Assembly: GCA_902775345.1 (NCBI GenBank)
Contig: CACYLW010000008.1
Coordinates: forward strand, 1-64,000
Length of the DNA: 64,000 nt
Source: an uncultured Eubacteriales bacterium
Lineage (GTDB): Bacteria > Bacillota > Clostridia > Peptostreptococcales > Anaerovoracaceae
Direction: 5' to 3'
Both the position numbers and the translations under genes were made by a program. Each line of letters opens with the position of its first letter. The stretch's first letter is position 1. The notes under the pieces are model-generated. The model was not told the DNA's origin and ran no database searches. It saw only the letters and a list, made by a program, of their open reading frames with translations. Shown here piece by piece: positions 26,257 to 35,939 of the stretch.

Positions 26257-27273
26257 TTAAAACTCCAGGCCCGGTACCGCGTCAAGTTCGAGGTCGGGCT
26301 TTACACCGGATCTGTATGCGTAATATGCGGCAGAAGCTATCATTGCGCCGTTGTCCGTGCACAATACAGGGCTCGGCTTAAGAACATCGATCCCCTTGCT
26401 TCCCGCTTTTTCTGTTATAAGAGCTCTGAGCCTTGAGTTGGACGCGACTCCTCCGGCCATCACGATGCGCTTCTGACCGTATTTCTCCGCGGCCATGACC
26501 GCCTTGTCTGCGATCACCTCCACTACGGCTTCCTGGAAGCTCGCAGCCACGTTGTTCACGTCTATCTCACGGCCCGCCTGTCTCTCCTGGTTGAGATAAT
26601 TGAGAGCCTGGGTCTTGAGACCCGAGAAGCTGAAATCAAGGCTGCCCTGCTCAAGATATACGCGCTTGAAGGCTATGCTGTCAGGATCGCCATCCTTTGC
26701 CGCCTTATCGATCTTAGGCCCTCCCGGATATCCGAGCCCGATGACTCTGGCTACCTTGTCGAAGGCCTCGCCTGCAGCGTCATCACGCGTTCCGCCAAGC
26801 TTCTCACACTTGTTGTAGTCAGGCACATTGACTATCTCGGTATGACCGCCGGACACTATGAGCGCCATGAAAGGCGGCTCCAGTTCCTTATGTTCAAGAT
26901 AATTCGCTGCTATGTGACCATGCATGTGATTGACGCCTACCAGAGGAATGTCACACGCATACGCCATTGCCTTTGCGGCAGCTACGCCTATCAGAAGAGC
27001 GCCTACAAGACCCGGGCCGTATGTTACGCCGATAAGATCGATGTCCTTCGCGCACACTTCCGCGTCATCCAGCGCCTTGCCTATGACATCATTGATACGC
27101 TCCAGATGCTTTCTTGAAGCTATCTCGGGAACGACCCCGCCGTACGCTGTATGTATGTCTATCTGAGAGCTTATGACATTGCTCATCACAAAACGGCCGT
27201 CAGCTACTACCGAGGCTGCCGTCTCATCACAGCTTGTCTCTATTCCCAGTGTAAGGAATCTTCCGTCTTTCAT
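26257..27273 (-). CDS. tsaD: tRNA threonylcarbamoyladenosine transferase TsaD
   Basis: TsaD transfers threonylcarbamoyl to A37 of ANN-decoding tRNAs. The 338-aa protein has the ASKHA fold, metal-binding H-M-H-G-H (about residue 110), a G-I-E-T-S-C-D-E-T start and G-G-V-A-S-N-S-R-L. It lies in a tsaE-tsaB-rimI-tsaD cluster that supplies most of the t6A complex. Confidence 0.97.
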   Translation of the reverse strand: MKDGRFLTLGIETSCDETAASVVADGRFVMSNVISSQIDIHTAYGGVVPEIASRKHLERINDVIGKALDDAEVCAKDIDLIGVTYGPGLVGALLIGVAAAKAMAYACDIPLVGVNHMHGHIAANYLEHKELEPPFMALIVSGGHTEIVNVPDYNKCEKLGGTRDDAAGEAFDKVARVIGLGYPGGPKIDKAAKDGDPDSIAFKRVYLEQGSLDFSFSGLKTQALNYLNQERQAGREIDVNNVAASFQEAVVEVIADKAVMAAEKYGQKRIVMAGGVASNSRLRALITEKAGSKGIDVLKPSPVLCTDNGAMIASAAYYAYRSGVKPDLELDAVPGLEF

Positions 27274-27282
27274 TATCTTCTG

Positions 27283-27759
27283 TTACTCTACTTCAACTTC
27301 TACTTCGATCTTTCGGAGGTCGAGGTCCATGAGAACGGCATCCTCCCCTCCTTTTGAATAATATCCTTTGCGGCGTCCGACCTCACGGAATCCCAGCTTT
27401 TTATAGAGTGACATCGCAGCCTCGTTGCCTCCTCTGACTTCGAGGGTAACGAGAACGCATCCGTCATCTTCCGCCCTGGCGATCATGTGGCGCAGCAGCG
27501 CCTCGCCAATGCCCTCTCTTCTGAATTCCGGGGCGATCGCTATGTTGTATACCTGAGCTTCTCCGGCAACTGTTCTGATCTCGCCGTAGCCCGCTTTTTC
27601 ATCACCGCATTCCGCGACTGCAACATAAACATTTCCTCCCGCAGTCACGTCTTTCGTTATCTCATCGGCGCTCCACGGAGATCCGAACGAATCCCTTTCT
27701 ATGCGCGCCATGGCAGGTACGTCGTAAAGCTTTGCCTGTCTTATCCTGATTTCTGCCAT
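27283..27759 (-). CDS. rimI: Ribosomal-protein S18-type N-acetyltransferase RimI
   Basis: The 158-aa GNAT enzyme has an acetyl-CoA loop R-R-E-G-I-G-E-A-L-L (about residues 79-88) and the later Y-x-x-L-G-F (motif B). In Firmicutes it is commonly encoded between tsaB and tsaD, as here, and acetylates ribosomal protein S18 or other N-termini. The C-terminus is an odd acidic E-V-E-V-E-V-E repeat. Confidence 0.88.
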   Translation of the reverse strand: MAEIRIRQAKLYDVPAMARIERDSFGSPWSADEITKDVTAGGNVYVAVAECGDEKAGYGEIRTVAGEAQVYNIAIAPEFRREGIGEALLRHMIARAEDDGCVLVTLEVRGGNEAAMSLYKKLGFREVGRRKGYYSKGGEDAVLMDLDLRKIEVEVEVE

Positions 27760-27775
27760 ATGCTCTTCACCTGCC

Positions 27776-28555
27776 CTATTTTGAAGGTACTCTTATTCTG
27801 TCGCTCAGCGTTCCCGCCCTGAGACGCTGCTCCGCCTCAGCAAGACGCATGTATTCAGGCATGAGTTCGTCGTACGTAAGCGTCTTTCCTGCGCGTGCCT
27901 TTTTGAGCGCCGTCTTTGCTACTGATTCCGCATGCTGATACCTCAGTTCTTCATCCGCGAATACATACGAGCCCTCAGGCAGTGTTTCCCTGATGATGTC
28001 GCCGTACGCGTCGATGCCGTCTCCTGTAAAGAACACAGCAGTGTCCTCATGCTCCGCCATCTTTGTTCTGAGGTCTTCAAGAAGCTCCTCGATCATATAC
28101 TGTCTTTCTTCCATGACAGGAATGGCTGACACATGTTCAGAGTCCGTCGTGCATACGGCCTCATATACGCCCGCGTAAGTCTGATGCCTTCTGGCATTGA
28201 TGACCGGCACCACATAAAGCGCTCCGGATGATATGGCTTTGCCGGCGGCTCCGGCTGCCATGGCTTCGAGCGTCGAAACGGCGATGCATGGTATCCTCAG
28301 CATCTGTGAGAATATCCTTGCAGTCGTTACGCCGATCCTTATGCCCGTGAATGACCCCGGTCCGGCTGAAGCAGCAACATGCGTAAGCTCATCCTTTGTG
28401 ATGCCCGCCTCGCGCAGCGCCTCATCGATCAGTGTGATCATGCCTCTGAGATGATTCATCTCTTCGCGTGAAGAGGCACTGAAAACACGTCCGTCATCAT
28501 CGATGACAGATGCCGATCCGTATTTACCTGTTGTTTCTATTGCGAGTATTTTCAT
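27776..28555 (-). CDS. tsaB: tRNA t6A partner protein TsaB
   Basis: This 259-aa ASKHA-fold protein stabilises TsaD. It shows I-E-T-T-G-K-Y-G and the diagnostic A-A-S-A-G-P-G-S-F-T-G-I-R-I-G segment (about residues 64-78). It lies 4 bases after tsaE and before rimI. Confidence 0.94.
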   Translation of the reverse strand: MKILAIETTGKYGSASVIDDDGRVFSASSREEMNHLRGMITLIDEALREAGITKDELTHVAASAGPGSFTGIRIGVTTARIFSQMLRIPCIAVSTLEAMAAGAAGKAISSGALYVVPVINARRHQTYAGVYEAVCTTDSEHVSAIPVMEERQYMIEELLEDLRTKMAEHEDTAVFFTGDGIDAYGDIIRETLPEGSYVFADEELRYQHAESVAKTALKKARAGKTLTYDELMPEYMRLAEAEQRLRAGTLSDRIRVPSK

Positions 28556-28559
28556 TGTT

Positions 28560-28991
28560 CTACAGGAATTCAGCTATGCGTTCTCCTTCATTTTCTCCGT
28601 ACTTCAGACAGACCGCCATGGAATCCTCGGGCAGCACATCGGCTACGATGTCGGCCCACTCTATGACGCAGACGCCGTCTCCGTCGAGCATCTCCTCTGC
28701 TCCGATGTCCAGAAGTTCTTCACCGCTTCCGAGCCTGTACACATCAAAATGATACAGGGGCAGCCTTCCGCTCCTGTATTCCTTTACGATGGTAAATGTC
28801 GGGCTGTTTATCTCTTCGGAGATCCCCAGTCCCTCAGCGATGTACTTCGTGAGGGCTGTCTTGCCTGTGCCGAGATCACCGATCAGCGCAACGACATCGC
28901 CGGGCTCAAGAGCATCTGCTATCTCGAGCCCGAACGCGCGTGTATCGTCTTCAGTATTCAGTTTTCTGATGGACTGACAGATCGTCTTCAA
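28560..28991 (-). CDS. tsaE: tRNA t6A ATPase TsaE
   Basis: The 143-aa P-loop ATPase of the t6A complex has Walker A G-D-L-G-T-G-K-T (about residues 39-46), S-P-T-F-T-I and Y-H-F-D-V-Y-R-L. The start is TTG at 28991 with GGGAG upstream. It begins the tsaE-tsaB-rimI-tsaD set. Confidence 0.94.
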   Translation of the reverse strand: MKTICQSIRKLNTEDDTRAFGLEIADALEPGDVVALIGDLGTGKTALTKYIAEGLGISEEINSPTFTIVKEYRSGRLPLYHFDVYRLGSGEELLDIGAEEMLDGDGVCVIEWADIVADVLPEDSMAVCLKYGENEGERIAEFL

Positions 28992-28997
28992 ATACTT

Positions 28998-29567
28998 CTA
29001 TTCTCCCTGCGGGACCACCGTCTTGCCGCTTCCGTGGAGAAGGCCGGATATCCTCTTGTAAAGCAGGAATGTCAGTATGGAGTTTACTCCGGCTTTTACC
29101 AGGTTGAACGGTATGATCACAGTCGGCAGCATTGCCACGACCGCTTCTCTAGGGGCTCCCATATATATAGGTGTCACAATAAGATTCATTGCGCACATGA
29201 CTATCACAGCCACGATCACTCCGACCGCGAGTGCCTTTATAGCAGTTTTCTTTGTCTTCTGTTTTTTGTACATCATGCCTATTGCTACGGCTACTATTCC
29301 GGTAGCGACAAAATGCATGATGAATCCGTAGAAGCCGTCTCCTCCAAGACCGAACGCCTGAAGCAGGCATACTACGAGGGTCACAACCAGCCCTTCAACC
29401 GGTCCGAAAGCAAATGCCGTGATGTAGATCGGAACATCAGCAGGATCGTATACCAGGAAAGGTGCAGGCGGCCATGGAACTCTTATCAGCAGAAGAAGCA
29501 CGAGCGACACCGCCGTCATCATTGCGAGTTTTGCAAGTTTGGCTGTAGACATTTTGTTTTGGTTCAT
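28998..29567 (-). CDS. ribU: ECF-type riboflavin transporter, substrate-binding S component
   Basis: This 189-aa membrane protein has about six helices. The helix 1 motif (K-L-A-K-L-A-M-M-T-A) matches S components that dock on the EcfT/AA' module, which is encoded elsewhere. Y-D-P-A-D-V-P in the first loop is typical of RibU-type riboflavin or related S components. The FMN riboswitch directly upstream makes riboflavin the likely substrate. AAGGAGG lies before the ATG at 29567. Confidence 0.88.
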   Translation of the reverse strand: MNQNKMSTAKLAKLAMMTAVSLVLLLLIRVPWPPAPFLVYDPADVPIYITAFAFGPVEGLVVTLVVCLLQAFGLGGDGFYGFIMHFVATGIVAVAIGMMYKKQKTKKTAIKALAVGVIVAVIVMCAMNLIVTPIYMGAPREAVVAMLPTVIIPFNLVKAGVNSILTFLLYKRISGLLHGSGKTVVPQGE

Positions 29568-29621
29568 AACATATTCCTCCTTTTCGATATCATGAACTGG
29601 TGGAATCTGTCAGGCATTAAT

Positions 29622-29648
29622 AATGGCCTTGAAAAGGTCAAGGCCATT
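29622..29648 (-). terminator. Riboswitch expression-platform hairpin
   Basis: On the minus strand an ATGGCCTTGA/TCAAGGCCAT stem with a short loop lies just after the FMN aptamer. It is followed by only a modest T-rich stretch. It probably acts as the FMN-dependent terminator or as part of its switching helix. Confidence 0.6.
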
Positions 29649-29674
29649 CATCACAAACATGATTGCAATGTTGT

Positions 29675-29803
29675 TTCTTTCATCCGGACTATACCGTCGG
29701 TACCGGAATCTCACCGGTTCGGCCAAAATGGTTCGCGGACTTACGCAGGATGCCCCCTGTGATCACCGCCGGTGTGGACTTTCACCACGCCCTGAAACAG
29801 ATT
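29675..29803 (-). promoter_or_regulatory. FMN riboswitch (RFN element)
   Basis: The minus strand has the conserved RFN parts in order: CAGGGCGTGGTGAAAG, ACCGGCGGTGATC, GTAAGTCCGCGA, CCGGTGAGATTCCGGTACC, and the 3' closing GACGGTATAGTCCGGATGAA. FMN binding should lower transcription or translation of ribU. Confidence 0.95.
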
Positions 29804-29829
29804 AAGTTTGATTTGCCGCTTAGCGGCGC

Positions 29830-31263
29830 TTATTCGCAGCAGAGCGATTCGACAGCCCTCGCGTAGACACGCGCCATCTTCATGAACGATGCTACGCTGA
29901 ACTTCTCGTCAGCCTGATGCATGGTGTTCTCGTCTTCCGGGAATGCAGCCCCGTAGGCGAGTATATTATTGAACATCTTGGCGTATGTACCGCCTCCGAT
30001 GGTCATTGGCTGAGCTTCTGTGTCTCCGGTCTCATCGATGTAGGCCTGCATGAGTTTCACTACCATCGGATGATCCATATCCATGTACAGAGGATACTGC
30101 ACCATCCTGGTGACTATGCCTACGCGGCTTTCACCCAGAACTGACTCGATACCCGAAAGCACCTGTTCGTCAGTGCAGCTCACCGGATAGCGGATGTTTA
30201 CCGCTACGCTCGCGATGTCCTCATTAATATTAGCTACTCCGACATTAAAAATCAATGGGCCGGACGGTTTATCTTCAAAATAGCAGCCGATGCGCTCCCC
30301 GTGAAGGTCGAATCCGATGTTGTCGTTGTAGAATGCTATGAACTCATTGAGTTCTTCGCTTGCGAAGCTGATCTTTCCCAGAAAGTCCATGAGGATGCTG
30401 ACCGCATTGAGTCCGAGTTCAGGATGCGCTCCGTGAGCAGCCGCACCGAATGCCTCGACTGTGAGTGCTGATCCCTGCTTCCTGGTTTTGACCTTGTATC
30501 CGCTCTCTTCGCAGAAAAGCCTTGCCCTGTCCGCAATGAGGTCATACTGATCCTTACTGCCTGCGATCACCGCCTTGGCATATGCAGGGACCGCATTGTG
30601 AGCTGTGCCGCCCTCGAGCTTCGTGAGTCTGAGATCATCCTTGCCCGGCTTTGAAGAGAACTTCCTCGCAAGTTCAAATACAAGAATGCCCATCTCGCCG
30701 TTGACAAGCGGAAAGTCCGCGTCAGGCGTGAATCCGAGCGCCGGATGTCCGCAGTGTTCAGTATAGTGCTCAGCGCTTATATGTCCTGTTTCTTCATCAA
30801 GGCCGAGAACCAGCCTGACGTTCATTTTAGGCTTCAGGCCTTCATCTTTCAGTGCCTTGAGAGCATAAAGGCATGCAACTACCGGGCCTTTGTCGTCCGA
30901 TGTGCCCCTGCCGTAAACAAAGCCGTCACCCTTGTCGGTCATTTCAAAAGGGTCTGTCTTCCAGCCGCTGTCAACAGGTACTACATCCAGATGTCCCACT
31001 ATTCCGAAGTACTCATCGCCGCCGTTTTCCGACTTCCATTCGATGTGACCGGCATAGTTGTCGTCATTATAGGTATCGAAGCCAAGCTCTTTTCCCTTGC
31101 TGAGCATGCTGATGAGAGCCTCGTGCACTCCCTGTCCGAAAGGCAGGATCTCTCCGTCTTTCGTTTTTACGGGTGCAGCGTTCACACTCGGCTTTGAGAC
31201 CGATTCAGCGAGCGCGTCAAGCATTTCATCCTTATATGCGTCAATCCTTTCAAGATATCCCAT
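29830..31263 (-). CDS. pepV: M20-family dipeptidase PepV
   Basis: The start at 31263 follows AAGGAGA at 6 bases. The 477-aa zinc peptidase cleaves dipeptides. Metal-site motifs are G-H-L-D-V-V-P (first His/Asp), G-R-G-T-S-D-D-K-G-P (bridging Asp), D-E-E-T-G (catalytic Glu and metal Glu) and a late G-G-G-T-Y-A-K with the usual lid domain between. No signal peptide is present, so it is cytoplasmic. It follows the substrate-binding lipoprotein gene by 13 bases. Confidence 0.9.
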   Translation of the reverse strand: MGYLERIDAYKDEMLDALAESVSKPSVNAAPVKTKDGEILPFGQGVHEALISMLSKGKELGFDTYNDDNYAGHIEWKSENGGDEYFGIVGHLDVVPVDSGWKTDPFEMTDKGDGFVYGRGTSDDKGPVVACLYALKALKDEGLKPKMNVRLVLGLDEETGHISAEHYTEHCGHPALGFTPDADFPLVNGEMGILVFELARKFSSKPGKDDLRLTKLEGGTAHNAVPAYAKAVIAGSKDQYDLIADRARLFCEESGYKVKTRKQGSALTVEAFGAAAHGAHPELGLNAVSILMDFLGKISFASEELNEFIAFYNDNIGFDLHGERIGCYFEDKPSGPLIFNVGVANINEDIASVAVNIRYPVSCTDEQVLSGIESVLGESRVGIVTRMVQYPLYMDMDHPMVVKLMQAYIDETGDTEAQPMTIGGGTYAKMFNNILAYGAAFPEDENTMHQADEKFSVASFMKMARVYARAVESLCCE

Positions 31264-31276
31264 TTTATTCTCCTTA

Positions 31277-32572
31277 TCAGCTGGCGGAATCTTCAGCCAC
31301 AATGGTCTCGAGGTCATCGAGTTCTGTTGCTTCCGCTTCACTCTGTGTTACGTATTCAGTTACAGGCTTGCTGTCTTTTATGGTTGACAGCGTTACGGAT
31401 CTCACAACGTTTCCGTTATCATCGAAAGTGAACAGGCCTGTAGCACACTTGAGTCCGTTGAAGTCGAGCATGGCGTTGAGAATATCCGGTCCTTCGGTCG
31501 ATTTCGCGTTGTGGAAAGCGTTTATCAGGAGCAGATACGAGTCGTATGCAAGCGCCGCATTGTCTGTAGGTGTGTCGTCCGCACCATATCTGTTGGCGTA
31601 CTCTATCTGGAACCTCTGAGCTTCTTCCGTATACGTATCGGAGGTGTCGTCATTCTTGGTAAGTACCGATTCGTACGGGAACACCACCTTTATGTCCTTG
31701 TGCTTTTCCATCATCGAGATGAACGAAGGGTCTCCCCAGCTTCTGGTCCCAAGGAACGTAACGTTTCCGAGGCCCATTTCTTCAGCCATGGTGAAGAAGA
31801 CATCCATCTCTTCGGCGCCCATGGATACGAAGCAGACGTCGATGCTCTTTCTGCGGATCTCATTCAGGACGTTCCTGATCTCATCTTCCACAGGACTTAT
31901 CTCCTGCGTCATCGGAACAGCATAGCTGCGCTTTCCTGCTATCTCGCTGATCTTTTTGTCAAATCCCTGCAGGAGCGCCGATGTGCTGCTGTCGTTTTTG
32001 AGACTTACTACTGCGATCTTTCTGGATCCGAGCTCCTTGGCAGCGTATTCCGCAAGACCCTCTCCCATCTGCGATTCTGTCACGCACGCTCTGAAGTAAT
32101 ACGTGCTGTTCTGTGTGATCAGAGGGTTGGTTGCCGCAGGAGTTATCGCAGGTATCTCAGCTTCATCCAGATATTCACCTATCGCAAGCGATGAAGCCTC
32201 GCCGGCGGCTCCTATGATCGCTATAGGATGCATCTCAGTGAGCGCCTTGATCGCCGTCTCGGTGCCTGCCACGGTGGACTGGGTATCTACTTTTACCAGG
32301 TTGACCTTATAACCGTCCACATTGTTGTAAATGCTGTTGGCAAGCTCTATGCCCTTGATCTCATCCTTTCCCTTGGATGCGTATCTTCCGGTCTGCGGCT
32401 CAATGACGCCTATCGTGATGACGGGGTCGGTCTCACTCTGAGGCTTGCTTATAAAGGTTTGCCTGAAGCTGCTCCACGTTGAGCATCCTGACAAAAGTAA
32501 AACTGCCATGCCCAGAATGGCCGGGAGCAGCAGTTTTTTTATTGAGATTTTCTTATTGTTTTTAACAGCCAA
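31277..32572 (-). CDS. LivJ-like substrate-binding lipoprotein (Peripla_BP_6)
   Basis: The 431-aa protein has a lipobox L-L-S-G-C (about residues 26-30) and a bilobal type I binding fold beginning I-T-I-G-V-I-E-P-Q-T-G-R-Y-A. It resembles branched-chain amino-acid or amide receptors. The start is TTG at 32572 with AAGGAAG upstream, overlapping the end of dusB by 11 bases. No permease or ATPase genes of the Liv type are adjacent, so it is an orphan receptor or works with a distant transporter. The dipeptidase next to it may be functionally linked. Confidence 0.85.
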   Translation of the reverse strand: MAVKNNKKISIKKLLLPAILGMAVLLLSGCSTWSSFRQTFISKPQSETDPVITIGVIEPQTGRYASKGKDEIKGIELANSIYNNVDGYKVNLVKVDTQSTVAGTETAIKALTEMHPIAIIGAAGEASSLAIGEYLDEAEIPAITPAATNPLITQNSTYYFRACVTESQMGEGLAEYAAKELGSRKIAVVSLKNDSSTSALLQGFDKKISEIAGKRSYAVPMTQEISPVEDEIRNVLNEIRRKSIDVCFVSMGAEEMDVFFTMAEEMGLGNVTFLGTRSWGDPSFISMMEKHKDIKVVFPYESVLTKNDDTSDTYTEEAQRFQIEYANRYGADDTPTDNAALAYDSYLLLINAFHNAKSTEGPDILNAMLDFNGLKCATGLFTFDDNGNVVRSVTLSTIKDSKPVTEYVTQSEAEATELDDLETIVAEDSAS

Positions 32573-33515
32573 TATTTATGACTTCCTTCATTTCTTCAAG
32601 GCTTACGGCATCGTTTGCCCTGCGCCTTACGGCAGTGGCTCCGTGCATGCCTTTTGTATATCTGATTATGTATTTTCTGAATTCCTTAACGCCTGTCGAC
32701 TCACCCTTGAGTCCGCACAGCATCTCAAGATGTCTGAGCATCATGGATATCCGCTCCTCATCCGACGGACGGGGCGGGATGCCGAGACCTTTGTACGCGG
32801 CGTCAAGTTCCCTGAATATCCACGGATTCCCGAGCGCACCGCGCCCGATCATCACCATGTCGCATCCGGTCTCATTCAACATGCTCATGCCGGATGCCGC
32901 ATCGGTCACATCTCCGCTGGCTATGACGGGGATATTCAGCGCTTTTTTCACATCTTTTATGATCTCTCTGTCGACCACTCCGCTGTAATACTGCTCACGG
33001 GTCCTTCCGTGCACACAGACAGCGGACGCGCCGCCTTCCTGGGCCGCGAGTGCCACTTCCACGGCGTTCGGCCGGTCGAAGCCCTTGCGGATCTTCACCG
33101 TTACGGGCTTTCCTGCTGCCGAAGCGACAGCCTTTACTATTTCAAATACGAGTCCGGGATCACGCATGAGGGCGGATCCGTCTCCGTTCCTCACCACCTT
33201 CGGTACCGGACAGCCCATGTTTATGTCGAGCACTTCATTCCGGAGGTCCCTGAGTTCTCGGGCTGCGTATGCCATGATCTCAGGCTCGCTTCCGAATATC
33301 TGTATCGCAGTCGGGCCCGCGCCGTCAGGTATGTAAGTGAGATCGCCGGTCTTGCTCCCGCCGTAATAAAGGCCTTTTGCGCTTACCATCTCCGTATATG
33401 TGAGCGCAGCGCCCTGTTCTTCGCAAAGCGTACGCATCACGGCGTCGGTAAAACCCGCCAGGGGCGCAAGGATCCATGGTGAAGCAAGTTCAAGGTTTCC
33501 GATCTTTATGCTCAT
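32562..33515 (-). CDS. dusB: tRNA-dihydrouridine synthase
   Basis: This FMN-dependent enzyme reduces uridine in tRNA D-loops. The 317-aa TIM barrel shows A-P-L-A-G-F-T-D, N-M-G-C-P-V (catalytic Cys), K-I-R-K-G, V-H-G-R-T-R and G-R-G-A-L-G-N-P-W. The start codon shares bases with the coaX stop (TAATG), giving translational coupling. DusB class is the usual Firmicute form. Confidence 0.93.
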   Translation of the reverse strand: MSIKIGNLELASPWILAPLAGFTDAVMRTLCEEQGAALTYTEMVSAKGLYYGGSKTGDLTYIPDGAGPTAIQIFGSEPEIMAYAARELRDLRNEVLDINMGCPVPKVVRNGDGSALMRDPGLVFEIVKAVASAAGKPVTVKIRKGFDRPNAVEVALAAQEGGASAVCVHGRTREQYYSGVVDREIIKDVKKALNIPVIASGDVTDAASGMSMLNETGCDMVMIGRGALGNPWIFRELDAAYKGLGIPPRPSDEERISMMLRHLEMLCGLKGESTGVKEFRKYIIRYTKGMHGATAVRRRANDAVSLEEMKEVINIGC

Positions 33516-34330
33516 TAATCCTGAAGGACTCTCTTCTTATTGAGTCCCTTGTTTTTCTCGTGCAGCATCTTGAGTCCGTCGATGGTGAGTCTTCTGTCTA
33601 TGACATCTATGCAGTCTACACCGCTCGAAACCATGGTTGCCATACCTCCGGTGGCTATGACTTTGATCTTTTCAGGATCGCAGCCGGTCTCCTTAGCCAT
33701 CTCCTGCTTCATTCCTCTTACCATGTGTTCGGTGAAGCCCATGTGGCCGTAGATGAGTCCTGACTGCATCGATTCAGAGGTGTTGCGGCAGATGAACTTT
33801 CCCGGAAGTTCAAGGTCTACGTTAGGGAGCTTCGCAGTGTGCTCAAAGAGTGCCGCTGCCTGAGTCTTGATTCCCGGTGCGATCGCTCCTCCGAGGAAGC
33901 ATCCGTCTGCCGAGACACAGTCGAACGTTGTTGCAGTACCGAAGTCGATGACGATAAGGTCTCCGCCGTATCTCTCATGAGCAGCGACCGAGTTTACCAG
34001 ACGGTCGGCACCCAGGGCACGGGGATTCTCATATTTGATCTTGATCCCTGTCTTTATGCCCTGTTCCACGACTATAGGAGTCTTGTCGTAGAACTTCAGG
34101 CACATGTGCTCGAGCGTAAACAGCAGCGACGGTACGACTGACGCTATGATTATGTCATCGATGTCCTTTTCAGTGATATCGATACGTCTGAACATCGATC
34201 CGATTATTGTACCGTACTCGTCAGCGGAACGCTTGTTATCCGTAGCAAGTCTCCAGCTTTCTACCAGTTTATCGCCCTCAAAGACACCGAGTACGATGTT
34301 CGTGTTGCCAACATCTATAGCGAGCAGCAT
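33515..34330 (-). CDS. coaX: Type III pantothenate kinase
   Basis: CoaX phosphorylates pantothenate in the first step of CoA synthesis. The start at ATG 34330 follows GAGGAGG. The 271-aa ASKHA protein begins M-L-L-A-I-D-V-G-N-T-N and has G-A-D-R-L-V-N and D-F-G-T-A-T-T-F-D. It overlaps dusB by one base and starts 2 bases after the pucR-type gene. Confidence 0.95.
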   Translation of the reverse strand: MLLAIDVGNTNIVLGVFEGDKLVESWRLATDNKRSADEYGTIIGSMFRRIDITEKDIDDIIIASVVPSLLFTLEHMCLKFYDKTPIVVEQGIKTGIKIKYENPRALGADRLVNSVAAHERYGGDLIVIDFGTATTFDCVSADGCFLGGAIAPGIKTQAAALFEHTAKLPNVDLELPGKFICRNTSESMQSGLIYGHMGFTEHMVRGMKQEMAKETGCDPEKIKVIATGGMATMVSSGVDCIDVIDRRLTIDGLKMLHEKNKGLNKKRVLQD

Positions 34331-34331
34331 A

Positions 34332-35912
34332 TTAACCCTCCTCTTCGAGTCTCTTAAGAGCAAGCGCAAGCGTAAGGCCAGGTATGACCCTGTTTGCAGT
34401 CATTTCAGCTCCGAGGATCTCGTTCGCCTTCTTGAGTCTGTACTGTACGGTGTTATTGTGTATCTCGAGGAATTCGGCTGTTCTGCCTGAATTCATTCCT
34501 GCATCGAGCACGAAAGTCGAGAGCGTATCAACGAGCATCCTGCCCTTGTTCTGCGAAACTTCGCGTTCAAAAGGCTCCAGAAGATCGAGATACATCTTGC
34601 GCTGCATCTGCGATCCGCTCTGCATGTATACGCAGTCGCTCACCATTGAGATCTCGTACTTCGAGAATACTCTCTTATACGGGAACACTTTCTCCATGTA
34701 TCTGGCGGTCTTGTTGATCATCTTGAAGCCGTCGACGCAGCTCTCAAGTCTCTCAAGTCCTGTCACATGGAAGATCCTCTCGTCCTTCTTGACGGATTTC
34801 AGTTCGTCAAACATCTCAAGGCAGGCATTCTTGACTTCTATGCCCTTTTCCTGTCCGCCGTCCGTGTAGACGATTCCGTAGATCTCATTCGAGTCCGTCG
34901 TTGTAAGCAGTCCGAAGCCCGCTTTCTTCTTGTATGAAGCCAGTATGTCAAGGAATGTATTGATATACTCGCCGGCATTCCTGATATAGAACGCGCATGT
35001 GAACTGCATTCCGCGGAGACCCGATTCATCGAGCAGCGTGTGGCAGAATGAAATGTCGCCGCGAACTGCGGATTTTATGAATTCAGCCCTGGAGTCTCTG
35101 TCCGGAGTATACTTCCACATTCCTATCGCGAGCTCTATCGTCTGGGCAAGCTTGCTCATCTCTGCCGAAGAATACTCGTCTTCATTATCCACGATTACGA
35201 GGATATACCTGCTGTCCTTGATATTTATGAATCCCCAGTATGTTATGACGCCTTCGATCTCGACACGCGTGAAGCCTGTCATCGAAAACGCATCGAGCTT
35301 GCGTGCGGCCTGCACCGCATCCTCGATCTTTACGAGGTGTCTTGTCTCGACAGTGAGTATCGTGTTGTACTCCTCTGTCATCAGGACTACCTGATAGTTG
35401 TTATTGAGAGCAGCTTCTCTGAGAGCTGCGGGGAAATTGCTGTGCTTTTCGAAGTTCAGCAGGTGATAGATCGTGTTGTTGAGAATGTTGTCAGTGTAAT
35501 TCTCACCATAAAGGATCTTGTCGAGCACCTGCTCAATGAGCATGCTGTAAGTGATGCTGCCGTTATCATCAATGACGATGAGCGGAAGTCTTGCTTCCTC
35601 TGCGGCTGCGATCACCTCAGGGTCTACCGCTCTGACACCTCTTTCATTTAGGTATACGACGAGAGCGCTTACGCCCTTTGTCCCAAGATCTTTCACTGCC
35701 TTTTTCTGTGCCGCTGCATCGTTCCTGCTGGACCAGAAATGCGTTATTACCATCTGGTCTTTGATCCCGTTGCGCTCAACGCCCATATCAAGATCATATT
35801 CATCAAGTACCGATACGGATCTGACACGCCTGGTGCATTCTTCCTTGCACGCAAGAACGCGGCTTCCTCTGAACGCATCAAGTTTCAGGCAATCGTTTAC
35901 ATTTATCTTCAT
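34332..35912 (-). CDS. PucR-family transcriptional regulator
   Basis: The 526-aa protein has an N-terminal PucR ligand-binding domain (about residues 1-125), a middle GGDEF-like/CdaR region and a C-terminal HTH_30 (about residues 460-520; T-A-E-F-L-E-I-H-N-N-T-V-Q-Y-R-L-K-K). The family controls purine, polyamine or sugar-acid metabolism in different species. No obvious catabolic target is adjacent. It lies upstream of coaX in the same run. Confidence 0.88.
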   Translation of the reverse strand: MKINVNDCLKLDAFRGSRVLACKEECTRRVRSVSVLDEYDLDMGVERNGIKDQMVITHFWSSRNDAAAQKKAVKDLGTKGVSALVVYLNERGVRAVDPEVIAAAEEARLPLIVIDDNGSITYSMLIEQVLDKILYGENYTDNILNNTIYHLLNFEKHSNFPAALREAALNNNYQVVLMTEEYNTILTVETRHLVKIEDAVQAARKLDAFSMTGFTRVEIEGVITYWGFINIKDSRYILVIVDNEDEYSSAEMSKLAQTIELAIGMWKYTPDRDSRAEFIKSAVRGDISFCHTLLDESGLRGMQFTCAFYIRNAGEYINTFLDILASYKKKAGFGLLTTTDSNEIYGIVYTDGGQEKGIEVKNACLEMFDELKSVKKDERIFHVTGLERLESCVDGFKMINKTARYMEKVFPYKRVFSKYEISMVSDCVYMQSGSQMQRKMYLDLLEPFEREVSQNKGRMLVDTLSTFVLDAGMNSGRTAEFLEIHNNTVQYRLKKANEILGAEMTANRVIPGLTLALALKRLEEEG

Positions 35913-35939
35913 AATTCGGTCTCCGGTCTGTCAATCAGA

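Noticed and set aside
28503-29762. 419-codon plus-strand open frame
   Set aside because: It runs antisense through tsaE, ribU and the FMN riboswitch, is rich in His/Tyr/Arg with no domain, and all three minus-strand features are certain.
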